A DNA stretch of 64,000 nt from Tubulanus polymorphus (GCF_964204645.1 NC_134025.1:31588001-31652000), one strand, 5' to 3'. Counted from the stretch's first letter, positions 46,551-59,147 are shown. Numbers and translations are program-made. The notes: generated by a model from the letters alone, not told the origin.

Positions 46551-47140
46551 ACTGGCTAGGTTTGTAAGTTTGTCTGGTCAGTGTAGTGACTGGTGACTGG
46601 TCACGTGTGGTGGCTGTTAGATAATTTCCAAGGTCACTACACAGTTCTCAGTTGTAAATCATGATGTCTGATAAAATCCTGATGTTGAGGAATGCAGTAA
46701 ACTCAGCATACATGTACATCATTTATTAATGGTATGAAAATAGCTTCAATTTCATAGTATGTCAAATTTCTGCTGTGAGAATTAACAATTTTAAATTGCG
46801 AAATAACGAGGTGTTTTCGATGATTCGTGATACTGATATCGGCTGCAGCCGCTAATTAGGGGTTTGGTCGATACCAGACACAATCTACGTGTATTTCTCA
46901 CTCTGATTGGAGATTGGACCGCGGCATCATCCGCTCCGAAAGATGGGAAAATCAGTAAATGTTGCATCTGAGTCTCTTGAAAATATCTCACTGATATTAC
47001 CGTCAGAACTAAATCGTCGAAACGAGACAATCCTATGTAGAATCAGCGTATAAAGAAACGTGGACTCAACATTCAATTGACTTTTCACTTACAGACAATT
47101 CAACCATTAGAACAGTCTTACACAGAGGTACTGCTGATAA

Positions 47141-48202
47141 ATGTTTGATAACATTTCTAGTATCAGTACCACAATGAGTGGTACAGCAATGCAACTCACC
47201 TCGTGTCAACGGTTTCAAACTCGTCCGGTTCAATTCAAGATAAAATTCAATGTTATAATGCAGTTGGGATGTCATCTACCCGCGTCATTACTGGGTATAA
47301 CATTTAACGCATTCACGCTGTTTGTTCTAAAACAATTTAAATCTGATGTTTATTTTCTCATCAAAATTCTTGCTATAAACGATCTTTTGTTTATGATCAC
47401 GACATTCATTCTGTATCCGCTGAGAACTGTCTACATTTACGCCGTTTTGGGAGATATTTTGTTTCGCGAGAACGAATGGAATTTTGGGTGGATTTTCATC
47501 TCAGTCGCTGCGCCGTTTTTCTATATATTTCAGATGACGCGAAACTGGTGCACTGTACTGCTCAGTCTAGAGCGGTTAATCGTCGTATTGTTTCCTATCA
47601 AATCCCGTAGAATTCCCAAAAAGTTAATCTCAAAATATACGATATTGTTTATTTCATTGCTCGGATTTTGTGGACATTTTTGTCAGTTTTTACCCAGATT
47701 CCATCTTGAATTCCTGAACTGTCCAGAATATTGGCCATACATCACGTGGCGTAACCGAAAGATGCTGATCCATTACACCGGTATTGACCTTGGATACTGG
47801 ATCTTCGTATTTTCGGAATATTTTTTTTTCATGTACCTAACTGTTGTGTTTCCAATGTGCTTTTTAGTTTTTATAAATCTAATTCTGATTTCGGTGACAT
47901 TTTATCGTCGGGTTACTCGACGTTCAGAACTCGGTGTAACTGATGAATCGTCTAGAAGAGAAATGAGGGTTTTAAGGATGGTTTTATCAGTAGTTCTAGT
48001 GTTTATTATTTGTGAAGGTTTCGGTTTTGTCGACCGTTTAAGAAATTTAGGTTTCATTTCGTTTTATTTCCCCGTTGCTTTTAGACAAATCGCTTTGACA
48101 TTTTCAATCATTGATTCTTCAGTAAATTTTATCCTTTATTGTGTTACAAATGACAAATTCAGAAAAACAGCCTTTAATTATTGTGCATGTACAAGAGTAT
48201 AG
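47141..48202 (+). CDS. Class A GPCR, FMRFamide-receptor-like, copy 2
   Basis: Intronless, 353 aa. It is closely similar to copy 1 over the whole length, with the same starting sequence MFDNISSISTTMSGTA and the same signatures (LAINDLLF, ERLIVVLFPIKSRR, DSSVNFILYC). It has two extra residues in ECL2 (RKMLIHYTG against RKIRYTG) and a shorter tail, ending CACTRV. Changes cluster in the outer parts of TM3-TM5 (for example SLPFF to AAPFF, NIGYWIYQF to DLGYWIFVF), which would fit ligand-specificity divergence (inference). Intact, so not an obvious pseudogene. Confidence 0.85.
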   Translation: MFDNISSISTTMSGTAMQLTSCQRFQTRPVQFKIKFNVIMQLGCHLPASLLGITFNAFTLFVLKQFKSDVYFLIKILAINDLLFMITTFILYPLRTVYIYAVLGDILFRENEWNFGWIFISVAAPFFYIFQMTRNWCTVLLSLERLIVVLFPIKSRRIPKKLISKYTILFISLLGFCGHFCQFLPRFHLEFLNCPEYWPYITWRNRKMLIHYTGIDLGYWIFVFSEYFFFMYLTVVFPMCFLVFINLILISVTFYRRVTRRSELGVTDESSRREMRVLRMVLSVVLVFIICEGFGFVDRLRNLGFISFYFPVAFRQIALTFSIIDSSVNFILYCVTNDKFRKTAFNYCACTRV

Positions 48203-48640
48203 CACAGCCCCAGGAGCACCCGGCCGTATAGTCGGGTAAAATAACTGGTACCGCCCCGGGACGATCAGATATTGGAAGAAAGAATGGTCGAGGGGTACAG
48301 AGGCTCCAGGGTTAGACCCAGGTTACAGATACACAATTAGTTTTTGCTCCTCTACAATAGTAAAATGGACACAACAATATTTCAATATTTTCCAGTAATT
48401 CCAGCTTGATTCGGATTTTGTCTTCAGAAAACATACAGTATGGGATATTAACGGGAGCTCAGAGTTTAACGGTTTCCAGCTCAGTAACCGTCAGTATCAA
48501 TGGTCGAGTTTTAACGGACATTTTAAGCACACAAGCCCAAACCTATATAGCTGAATCATATCTGAAATTCTGAACACAAAGTACAAATTGTGATTCATCG
48601 TCGAATGTGCGCATAAAACAAGGTTTTTTTCAAATCTTAT

Positions 48641-49195
48641 TATCCGTTCATCAGGTTTAAGTGTGCAGGTTATTGTACTCTTCAGAATCCTTGATTCACA
48701 GAATAAAAAGAATTAGTAAATAAAAAAGTGAAAAGTTAAATCGATTTGTTGTCTGTCTGTAGTCTATATGTGTGTATATGTATAGCCCCTCACTGAGCGT
48801 CGATACTGCGGTATGCGCCCCCTGGTGACATCTGGAAGATTTAATCCGTTTAATCTTGCTGTAGACCGATTCCTGGGATTATAAACTAACAGCGCGGAAT
48901 GTGCCCCCTACCGGTCGACACGTAAATTAGAATCATTACAACTACTTTATATTCCTATAATCAGAGGCCCCCTAGTGCGAAACGACCGAACTAAATCTGT
49001 ACCGGGAATTTTTAACTATACGGGGTTCACGGTTACAGAGCAGGGGGTCCATCGGGCTGTTGGTGATAACGAGTAACCAGGTACGGAAACCTCGAGTCAC
49101 GTGACACTTACAGTAAACACCTGCATCGATGAACTGAAGAAGTTAAGTGTTCATCAGATTGATTTCTGAAGGAGTGACAGTAAAGACTACATTCA
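48641..49195. other. Downstream of GPCR copy 2, no gene seen
   Basis: Mixed non-coding sequence. An AATAAA-like motif at about 48701 and AAATAAAAAAG at 48720 might end a copy 2 transcript. Confidence 0.35.
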
Positions 49196-49848
49196 CCAGG
49201 AGTCAGTCCCACAATCTAGGAGTCAGTCCCACAATCTAGGAGCCAGTCCCACAGTCTAGGAGTCAGTCCCACAATATAGGAGTCAGTCCCACAATCTAGG
49301 AGCCAGTCCCACAACCCAGGAGCCAGTCCCACAACCCAGGAACCAGTCCCACAACCCAGGAGCCAGTCCCACAATCCAGGAGCCAGTCCCACAATATAGG
49401 AGCCAGTCCCACAATATAGGAGCCAGTCCCACAATATAGGAGCCAGTGCCACAACCCAGGAACCAGTCCCACAATCTAGGAGCCAGTCCCACAATCTAGG
49501 AGCCAGTCCCACAATATAGGAGCCAGTCCCACAATCTAGGAGCCAGTCCCACAATATAGGAGCCAGTCCCACAATCTAGGAGCCAGTCCCACAATCTAGG
49601 AGCCAGTCCCACAATCTAGGAGCCAGTCCCACAATCCAGGAGGCAGTCCCACACTCTAGGAGCCAGTCCCACAATCTAGGAGCCAGTCCCACAATCTAGG
49701 GGCCAGTCCCACAATCTAGGGGCCAGTCCCACACTCTAGGAGCCAGTCCCACAATCTAGGAGCCAGTCCCACACTCTAGGAGCCAGTCCCACACTCTAGG
49801 AGCCAGTACCACAATCCAGAAGCCACTCCCACAGTCCAGGGGGGCAGT
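49196..49848. repeat. 20-bp minisatellite, about 32 copies
   Basis: AGGAGCCAGTCCCACAATCT with AATAT, AACCC and ACTCT variants. The minus-strand frames (GLAPGLWDWLL) are shadows of the period. Confidence 0.96.
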
Positions 49849-49859
49849 TCGACAGTACA

Positions 49860-51425
49860 GAGGAGCCGACCCTATAGTTTTCCAGCCTGACCCCTTATTC
49901 CTGAAGCCAGTGTCACAGTTCAACAGTGAAATCGGGTGCAGGATCTATTTGAATTTAATCAACTTTTGAGTAACATTGAACCATTGCAAACCTGATCATT
50001 CTATTGTAGGAAACAAAGGGTTGTTTATATTCTAAACATTTGTTCCTGGTTATCTTCGATCTAAACCGCAAAATGAATCAGTTAAAAACCGCTGATAATT
50101 ACGGAGAGATTTAAAAACTGCGATACAATTCAATATTCTATTTCGATCGATAAAATCAACACCGGTTTACGGCCCAACCGGATGTGACGTGGATTAAGAA
50201 AATATTTGCGCGCTAACAATGTGCGAGACGCTTACTGCGGCAACTGAGGATGACATGTATTTTCATATTTCACACAACGAAAACAGTTAAACAGTTTTGC
50301 TGTTATTGCTGCATCTATTCGACTGAGAACACAGTTAACACACTGAGGAAACAAGTAAACTCATCTCTCAACTCGAATCCAATCAAAACTCGAAACTCCG
50401 TTCAACTCAGCGAATGTTGACATTTTTCTTCTGTCTCCTAATGTTAAACCATACATTTAAATTCACTTTACTCGACTCGCTCGAACTGTTTTTTAACCGC
50501 AATTATGTTCAAACTCCTTCGTTGATTTTTGTTCTGGTCCCAATGAATTCTAGTTGAACGGATCGAGTCAACTGGTTGATCCAACGTTCCGCGTGTTGTC
50601 GGTTAACTTGGACTTCAGTTAAAATTAGTTCATTTTCGACAAGTTCTAATTGAGCTCAACTCGATACAACTATCGGACTGAGTCGACAGTTACTTCCGTA
50701 AGAGATGACCTCATTGTCGATGTTTCAGCTAAGTCAAATCTCACGTGGATGAAACTCTGCGCTGCGTCCAGGATCCACAATAAACTCAGAAATTACCCGA
50801 GCTGCCAACTGCGCGACTGTGACACAAATCAATCATATAATTTAAGACCAGTCATCGAATTGAGACCACTTGTGTTTGAAGAGTCTGGACTGCGCAACTT
50901 TTTTGCTCAGTTCCTAAAAAGGACCTATATTAGACATGTGACCGGAACCAGGTATTATGTGGGTTCGAGTCCCTTGTCTTTCGTCATAACTTAGTTCATC
51001 GATGAACCCGGAGATGGCGCTCATTTTCCAAAAAAACTAGTTTAGAGTAAAAGAGTTATATTATTAATCTAATTTAGTCTCGCGTTCGTGTTAATAGATG
51101 GCGTATGTGTGTCTGGATTAGAGTTCACCAGGTACAGCTTATAGAAAACTCGACAATAATTAAAAACAATTTGTAGTTGGGCTAATCAGTGATTGACAGC
51201 TGAAACTGGCGGGACAACCGCTGATAGAGAAACAGTTTCCGGCATTTTGTAATTACAGTCAAGTGACTCAAGTGCGCGTTCGCTGTACACAGAACACCAC
51301 ACAGAGCTCATTGCGCCGAGCTATGAATATAAACTCGATTGCCAGGGCTCGTTTCACATCGTTCAGTAGATTCATATTCTATATCGACGATAATGATGCC
51401 ATCATATTTTCCGACCCGATCATGA
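49860..51425. other. Non-coding stretch, no supported gene
   Basis: AT-rich, with weak foldback remnants at about 50795-50905 (GCCAACTGCGCGACTG and GGACTGCGCAAC). A 114-codon frame at 50650-50994 has no recognisable domain. A GGGTTCGAGTCCC B-box-like motif at about 50960-50972 lacks a matching A box. Confidence 0.35.
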
Positions 51426-51431
51426 ATTCAG

Positions 51432-51650
51432 GTGGATATATTATCCACATTCCTCCTTACAAGGTGGATATATTATCCACATGTCTCCAAGGTGGATATC
51501 CGCATCCTTCTTAGGTGGTGGATATATCCAAATTCTTCCAAAGTGGATTTCTACGGTGGATATTAGTCCACATTCGCGGTGGATATATTACCCACATGCT
51601 TCCAAGGTGGATATATTATCCACATGTCTCCAAGGTGGATATATCCACAG
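51432..51650. repeat. Palindromic GTGGATATATTATCCAC repeats
   Basis: Seven to eight spaced units. Each core is an inverted repeat (GTGGATA / TATCCAC), separated by CTTCCAAG-type spacers. Confidence 0.85.
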
Positions 51651-54600
51651 CTATTAGACTATTAGGATATAGTCGAAACGTTGAATAAACTACTATCTCG
51701 AAGTTTTCATTTTCGGACTTTTTATTATCATTGTGGGATTCTCTCCTCATCGCGTCAACACGGATATTGTGTTCTACCTATCGTGATCCACAGCTCACTC
51801 CACGACCCGGCCGTATCCTTGTACTTGGGATAAATTGTTATCCCTGTGGTTCGACACCGAAGATACGTCTGTATGGGGTGCCAGTTTTATCCACCGAGAT
51901 CCACTTCCACAGTTCGTTAGATATAGTTAATTAGTTCATTTCCAATAAACCCAGAATGAGATGAGTGTGAATTGTAAAACTGGATCCAGCAGTGCTCTAT
52001 CTAACCATCAAAACCGATCAAATAACTCACTTTAAACCAATCTTACGATTTAAAACTACCTTAGACTTAAGCCATGATTATAATACAAATATCGAAGAGT
52101 GTAAGTTTTAGTCGGATTTATAATATACGTCAGTGACCTCTATAATCGCTCATTGAAATTACAACATAATTATTTGATTAAAAATACATTGCAATACGTG
52201 GATCAGTCACATCCGCATTCTCGGGTCCTGGCTATTTTTGTGAGTGCTGCTAACCGGAAGTGAAAGGATTCGCCCCCTATCGCTTTATCGAGGCATCGTG
52301 AATTCCAAATATAAAACAAACATTTGTCAATAATGGATGAAATGAATTCTAGAGAAAACAACAGACATCAGTTCTCTACAGAGCTCCATCCAACTGTCGA
52401 TATCGACTATATTGGAATTTACAGAATATACACTCAACTGAACCTTGCTGTGTGTGTCACGTGTCATCCTCGAGCTTTCCTGCTAAAAGTTTTTATTTTA
52501 TTGACAATGACCTTTACATGGTCACGTGATATAGCGAGCTCATCTCCGAGCTTGTCTCAAATAGAAACAATAAAAACTGCATTCGATTTTTAAAACTTTT
52601 ATTTCCATTAGCTACAATGTTTCATCGCAATGTAACTGAAAAGTTACAGTATCTATAAATATATTTTATGTAATAAGTTATTGCGGTCCTACAACTATGA
52701 ATTCACAATATTGGGAATTTAGTTACAAAGTCTCAACAACAAGTTAAATTGTATCTGAATGGAATATTACAAATTACAGCCAGTTTTATTACAATTCATT
52801 TCAGATATTAACAATAAGTATAGGGCTCTAACAAAGTCACACAAAATATAAGTCGCAAAGGTAAAATCCTCATCGCTAAAACCCGGATCAAAAAATCAAT
52901 AGGATTATCATGCACCATGTATTTATAGGTATCTATCTTATTTTATTATATGTTATTTGAACAGACAAAGAAACAAGTTTTATATTACCTTATACCATCA
53001 GACCCTAAACCTCCCTCAACACGTCGAGTATGGCAGACAATAAATCTGTAGCGAGGCCCCATTAGGCTATTCTCTCTAAGCGTACCCCTACAGGGCATTG
53101 TATTTTTGTAGTCTGCCTCGGGCAAATGTGGCGCCTCGGGGAGAATAGAAAAAATATGAACTATCGACCAAAAAATCTCTCGATTCTTGTTGGATTCAAA
53201 AATAAACCTAGTTACAACAGTTTTATATCGTTTCAGATTGTGACGAGTCTCAGAAATACGTGGTCAAACGAAACCGCGCTCATTGGAGTAGCATTTATTC
53301 AAAATCATCGTTTCATCAATTACAAGAAAATACAAGTTTATTTACGTACAAAATTTCAGTAATAATACAGTGGCAAAAAGAAAGGATGAGTCGAGTCTAC
53401 TCTACAAATCGCAGAATGTGATATCTCATTGTGAATATATCAAGATTACTGGACACCTGATCCACACTTTCTTCCCCTCTTCCCCTCTCCACTCTCCACT
53501 CTCTAAGACTGTGACTCGTCTCTCGGGCTCTCGAACCTGTGTTTGTACGAGATGCTACCAGGAGAAAAGGACAAAAGTGAAGAGAACTTAAGGACCGGGT
53601 TCGGTTAGAGATGTTTTAATGATGCTCTCCCCTCGTTCTCGATGAGGCCGAACACGAGTTACTACTGCATTCTCTCCGCAACCAGACAATGGTTTCTATT
53701 GAATGAGGTTTGATTGTTTCGGTGTTAGTAACGTCGTGTCTAGGGAGACAGCGTCACAGCGCCTAGTTTAACTCTATTGTTGCCTCTTAATGGACCTATT
53801 ATTGCCGGGGCCTGCGCGGGTTTTACACTATTGGTCAAGTATCCTGACGAATAGAAATGCACAGATACAGTCGAATCGACGAAATAACTGGGTCATAACT
53901 ATCGTGCCAGTCTGCCAGCCTGCTAGCCTGTCACCCTACCATCCTGTTAGCCTGTCACCCTGCTAGCCATACTGCCAACCCGGTCAACCAGTCACCAAAT
54001 TAGCTTGTTACCGCACCAGCCCATCTATCGCGGAGTAACTGAGCCAGTCTATTGACCAGTCCAGACAGGGTGACAGGGTGAAATGTTATGTTGCGGTATG
54101 TACCCTTTGCCCCGCACCCCTACACGCAGATCTCACACGTGTATTGACATATATAGAAGGCCTGGTTATTGCCCACAACAACTGAACACTTCAAACTGAG
54201 ACAACACGAAATTCAATCCCTACTTTACAAATACAAGAGGTTTCACTTTAGTGATTTAGTTTCTCTCTCTGAAGAGTGGCCTCCGCTGTTCTGTGAAAAT
54301 AACCATTTAATACCTGGCCATTCACAATTACAAATAGCTGTCATTAAACTGACAATGGTTGAACTGACAGGTCATTATTGTGACGACCTGGTAACGTGTC
54401 CCATTGTTGACAACTTATACTTGAATTTCACATTAATTATGAATTACATTTTACCAACACCTGACATTAGTTTAAATTTCATTGGTTTAAAATTACACCC
54501 ATAATAAACCCTTAAATATACGTAGATCTAATTCAATCAATGTCTCGCTGTCACTTTTATTTGACACAGAGTTTAAACACACCAGCGACACCTGGCGTCA

Positions 54601-55375
54601 CCCAACAGAAGTTACTAGATCAAATGCTAGGGGGCGCACTATCTGTTGTTATGTTAAATTAATGTTAAGATTCCTTTTCCCGATTGTCTACGTTTATTTA
54701 GCATAGCGACACCTAGCGGCCCCTAAAGGAGTTACCACCAGGGGGCGTACTGTCGTGTAAATGATTTTGAACATAAACGCTGGATTTGTCACAATGTTGC
54801 CAATAGTAACGCAACAATAATGGACGGGAATGTACCGGTCACGTGTTATTTTGTTTGAAGCTTTGAAGTCTGTTTGCTTGAACCTGAAATGTTTAAATGT
54901 ACCCTTCACGATCAGTGAGGAGCCCGTAGCTTGGGAGCAGGAAGACCCCCGGTATTTACACCACGCGCGGTAGCAGCAGTTGCAGCGATTCTGTCATCAA
55001 AAGAAGCTTGAAGCTGCTTGAAGCTGCTGGATGGTGAAAGTACATCCCGTGAATTCAGTGAAGCGAATTAAATAAATATTAAACTAGTGAAAATGTTTGA
55101 ACTCAACGCAAACATTCCTCACTTCAAAACTCATGCGTCACTTCCGGCGTTGACTGACGTGTACGCATGCGCAGTCGTTGGATGATGAAACACACTTAGA
55201 TAACACTGCGAATAATAGGATGATACCAGACGATTGATTTATCGATTGATTTTCAGAATATTCTCGAATTCATTGTGTTCATCATTTTTTTTACAATATA
55301 TGATGATCAGGGTTTAACAGCCTGAAGGGTGGAACACACTGTAGTGTGTCATTGATTCCAGTAAACCCTGCTCTG
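51651..55375. other. Non-coding stretch, no supported gene
   Basis: Contains a decayed foldback element (52010-52085), a TGCCAGCCTG-type short repeat (53910-54010), and open frames at 53126-53362 and 54169-54504 with no recognised domain. AT-rich 52600-53000 could be a 3' UTR of something outside my recognition. Confidence 0.35.
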
Positions 55376-55377
55376 TA

Positions 55378-55409
<32 letters not shown>
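55378..55409. repeat. (CTG)n trinucleotide run
   Basis: About ten CTG triplets followed by a pyrimidine-rich tract and CTTAG. Confidence 0.9.
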
Positions 55410-55459
55410 ATCCCTCTCTTAGTTCGGTGACAAATATACCTGATAAAATAGTTTCGTCG

Positions 55460-55612
55460 ATGTTATTATTCGGTATGTTAATGGTTTTTGTATGTCCTCT
55501 ATCTACGAATCGATATTCGGAGGTTATAAAATGTGGACGCGCGGGTCTCGACAGACGAGGAGATGATGCACAGATTATTCCTCATTTATCAATAACAGAA
55601 CTAAACCGTTAA
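55460..55612 (+). CDS. Candidate small secreted peptide exon (weak)
   Basis: From the ATG at 55460 a 50-codon frame begins MLLFGMLMVFVCPLSTNRY, which looks like a signal peptide, and continues with one cysteine (VIKCGRAG), LDRRGDDAQ with a dibasic site, and the end ITELNR followed by TAA. A pyrimidine tract and TTAG at 55411-55422 could be a splice acceptor for a 5' UTR intron, a layout common in peptide precursors. I do not recognise the peptide family. A chance ORF is entirely possible. Confidence 0.2.
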   Translation: MLLFGMLMVFVCPLSTNRYSEVIKCGRAGLDRRGDDAQIIPHLSITELNR

Positions 55613-56370
55613 AAAATAAACACGCGCGCGCGTGCGCACCCCGCGTAAACTAGTCTGTCTGGACTCCTCCGAGCGTTACATCTCAATTATTCATAATTGC
55701 CATAGCGACCATTGTTGAAAAAGCGACTCAAAAAAACGAGTTTGTGACAAATTCAAAATGAAGGCAGAATCGATAAATGTATACCGTCTCAGACACACAG
55801 ACAGACACACAGACAGACGAATCGGTGTCGGCTTTTATATGTTTTTTTTCTTGATGTGATAGTTTGAAGAGATTTGCTGCTTACATGCACCAGGGCCATC
55901 CAGTTACACAGTTCCAGTTCCACTGAATTATCAGCCAAACTCGGATAAGTCAACATTTGGATAAGTTGTCACATTACTGAAGTTATCTCTATTTTTTCAA
56001 TTATCAACATAATATAATCATCACAAATGCGACTATAGCGAATGTCACTATCCAGGTGGAACTGTGTGGAACTGCGTGGAACTGTGTGGAACTGCGTGGA
56101 ACTGCGTGGAACTGGTGGTGGAACTATAAGGATTGGATCGTTTAGACTCAGACAATAATATTATTGTCATTTCGCCATCCATTCTCTACAGCACAAAAAT
56201 GCACCAATGACCCGGCGTTTAGTTAATAGAAACCCGAACAATTACTCATAATAGACGAAATTGGTTTCGTAAATTAGGAAGGCGGAGAGAAGTGCAATTA
56301 CAAGCAATAACAGGTCAACAATAAACTCTATAGACACGATTATTATACAAATGTATATAATAGGAATTCA
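55613..56370. other. Non-coding; CG dinucleotide run and GTGGAACTG fragments
   Basis: A CACGCGCGCGCG run at about 55620, an ACACAGACAGAC run at about 55795-55820, and five GTGGAACTGCG units at 56050-56115. No gene. Confidence 0.4.
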
Positions 56371-56376
56371 CTTTCC

Positions 56377-56414
56377 CAAACTACAGCTATAGTAGCTACT
56401 ATAGCTGTAGTTTG
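56377..56414. repeat. Perfect 38-bp palindrome
   Basis: CAAACTACAGCTATAGTAG is followed immediately by its exact reverse complement, with no loop. Confidence 0.97.
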
Positions 56415-58335
56415 TTGGAGGCCCGTCTAAATCCCAGGGCATCTTAGATCAAACTCTCAAAATTATGAGTGTCCCTTTGTTTTAAGGACATTTTATGACC
56501 CTGGAAAAAGCTTTTTTCCAATGAAAAGGTCAGCGGCATCTTCATGACCCTCAGATTGTACCCTTGGGGAACCCCTCTTCCAATTTAACTGATCGACTTT
56601 TTTAAGAATTGTAACCAGTGCTATGTTGTTTGTTTGCGAGTGCATTCAGACGCGTTTTTTACGCATCTGTTAATTTAGTTGTATTTTCCCACTCTTTCTA
56701 CTCTGTTGGAAGCTGGTTTATGATACTGCGGGCTAGGTTTAGGGCTCATGCCGTTATTCTACCGTTGAACTAGTACATCACCAGCAGGGTGGATGTAACA
56801 TACTCGTTATATTTAGACCATTAGACCGAAGAACCCCTATAGGTTCACTTAGACCTGCCGTCAAATAATCCTTTTTGAATATAGCTTTCTATTTCTCTCT
56901 CTATCTCTCTTTCCTCGTGAAAACCATTTCTCATGTTCAAAAAATCAACTTCATACAGCCTGTTACTCTGTCACATCCAGTCCCTTCCTTAGACACTCAA
57001 TATTCTATCACCATTTTGACAACTTCAGAACTTCACCTGAGACATTTTCGATTTAAGATTAACCACAAACACCAGCCATCAGCACACTTTCAAAAACTGT
57101 TCGTCCAAAACTAATAATATGAAAACTATTTATACTTATAAACTTATATACTTTAATGATGATTATCGGCAAGGTGCGAGTTCCAGGCTGCAGCAAGGTG
57201 CGAGTTCCAGGCTCCAGATTGATACCAGGCATTAGTCAAGTCTGTGACATCAGTGGAATCGATTGACACCTAACTGTTAATGGACACGTGATAATGACGT
57301 GTAGGCATCATTACAGAGATAACCACATGTCGCCATAGCGGCCATCTTTAATGGTATAAAAATCCACGACTGGACCAAATTAGAGTCTGCACGTTTTCAA
57401 TGAGAATGTTTTGGATTGGATTCACCGAATTGGGTCCCATTAGCAGACGAGACTGGTGACAGACGACAGATGTACGGGTAACAAAGCACTACCTATCACC
57501 CCCGGAATTCGTCTTTAGTTGGACTGAACCGGACGTGATTGACAGAAATCGTGCGTTCATTTTGTGGTAATCATTTTTGTCCCCGCCCAAGTGATTACTG
57601 ATCGAGCACAGGCCGCCGCACCGACCGTCTGCCAGTCACTTCATAAATCCGCATTATAACACACTACACCAGATTTAATATACTCCAAGAGTACGCGCAG
57701 GTCTATATTAAAACTAGTGTGTATCCGAACTGGTTTTTGTTGAAGGGGAGACTCTCTGTGAACGAAAGACTCGGCGAATTTGAACAATCGCGCTTTTAGT
57801 AAATAGACTTCAGTATTCAATTGAAAATGGGTTTTATTGTAGTCGATTGTTACTGGTATAATAGCAGGTCACAGCTTCTTGTAATTACTAACCTATGAGG
57901 CGTAGCATGTTCACAATAGCCCCGTGAAGGGTGTTAGAACCCTACCGTTTTATATAGTGTTCCCAGCTTTTAGATTTTGGTCGGATTTCTACCTTAAATA
58001 TGTGACGGTCATTGTGTTAGGTCGGTGAGCTCAGACAATTAACTATAGACACTGTACATAATAAACGCGATATAATTGGAGTTCGTTTCGTCTAAGATTG
58101 AAATGGTTTTAAAGAATTGAAGACAAATTGTTGTAGTTTTGTATTCGCGAATATACCACACGTTATATGTCATAGTGCGCAGACGAGAGAGAGAGAGAAA
58201 GAGAGACAAGTTATTTCTGTGTGTGTGTGTCCCAGTACAAATTGAATTCCGATAATTGCCAAGAAAACAAAAGATAAGCTGGTGCGTTCACACTCCAGTA
58301 ATAACAATTTGCTGCTGGTCTCACATTCGCGAGGT
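56415..58335. other. Non-coding stretch, no supported gene
   Basis: A 23-bp duplication at 57170-57216 (GCAAGGTGCGAGTTCCAGGC). At 57337-57363, GCGGCCATCTTTAATGG followed by TATAAAA resembles promoter DNA but has no ORF attached. GAGA and GTGT runs lie at 58185-58230. Confidence 0.35.
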
Positions 58336-58342
58336 ATAGTAG

Positions 58343-58349
58343 CTGCTCC

Positions 58350-58383
<34 letters not shown>

Positions 58384-58390
58384 GCTACTG
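58343..58390. repeat. (CTG)n with CTA interruptions
   Basis: CTGCTCCTGCTGCTGCTG continuing for about 48 bp. The antisense frame reads polyalanine, with no gene context. Confidence 0.9.
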
Positions 58391-59147
58391 GAAATTGTAG
58401 CAAAAAATCTATTTCCATCTTATTCGAATTTTGTGCGTTTTGGTGAAAGCACTTAATTATTGGTATCGGTGCTGATGTTGTTTGAGCAGATAAAATCTAT
58501 TAGAGAGTTTGAGGTTATAGACCTCCGTGTTTGAAGAAGGGAGGTGTGGGAAGGTGCGGGGAGGTGCGGGGAGGAGGATCTACGGAAATCAGTTCATCCA
58601 TTTCATCCAGTTTCAGGTGGAAAATATTAAATTAAAAAAAACACGAAACGAAGTTCATTTGGTCAAATGTTTGTCATAAAAAATGATACATGAAACATAA
58701 ACTTTCATATAGATTTGATATTGTCTCATATTTTCTGTTTGTTTCTGTCGGTAATTAGTGCTGCTACTGTTACGTTTGACCAATCAAAACTGGTGGTAGG
58801 TCACGTGTCAGTAACACGTGACAATAATGGCCGCTGATAATTGATGTCCGTTACAAACAATAGTGCAATCACCACTACATCACCTTGCCACACACCACAC
58901 CTGCGTTTAATTATCACACACCTGAGTCTGGGTTCATTTTGTTATTAGTTTTAACAATATTCAACCTCCGCAATCCATTTCTAGTCGTAATTCATTGTTT
59001 CCATCAATAATTGGGAAATCATTACGTGATATATATTTACTATATATATACATGTGATGTTGATTTGATTGTCTTTGACATTTCTCATATGCCTCATGAT
59101 AATTTAAATTATTGTTCGTGAAAGGTATTTCAGCCTATCGTACCTTT
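58391..59147. other. Non-coding stretch, no gene seen
   Basis: G-rich GGGAGGTGCGGG duplicate at 58540-58575; otherwise AT-rich with TATATATA near 59030-59050. Confidence 0.4.

Larger units (their letters stand above)
44125..48640 (+). repeat. Segmental tandem duplication carrying two GPCR genes
   Basis: The block 44125-46045 is duplicated as about 46675-48640. Similarity covers 5' flank (TTAATGGTAT, CCGCGGCATCATCCGCTCCG), coding region and 3' flank (GGGACGATCAGATATTGGAA, TCATCGTCGAATGTGCGCAT). Differences include about 70 bp present only upstream of copy 1 (near 44490-44560) and about 115 bp present only downstream of copy 2 (48318-48435). Confidence 0.9.

Noticed and set aside
50930..50990. 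tRNA from the GGGTTCGAGTCCC motif
   Set aside because: No A box or acceptor pairing at the right distance.
51440..51625. Several TTATCCACA sequences identical to bacterial DnaA boxes
   Set aside because: Coincidence of a palindromic repeat in animal DNA; no other bacterial replication features.
54169..54504. 112-codon frame on the plus strand
   Set aside because: Begins at a non-ATG codon, no recognisable domain, no splice or promoter context; compatible with chance.
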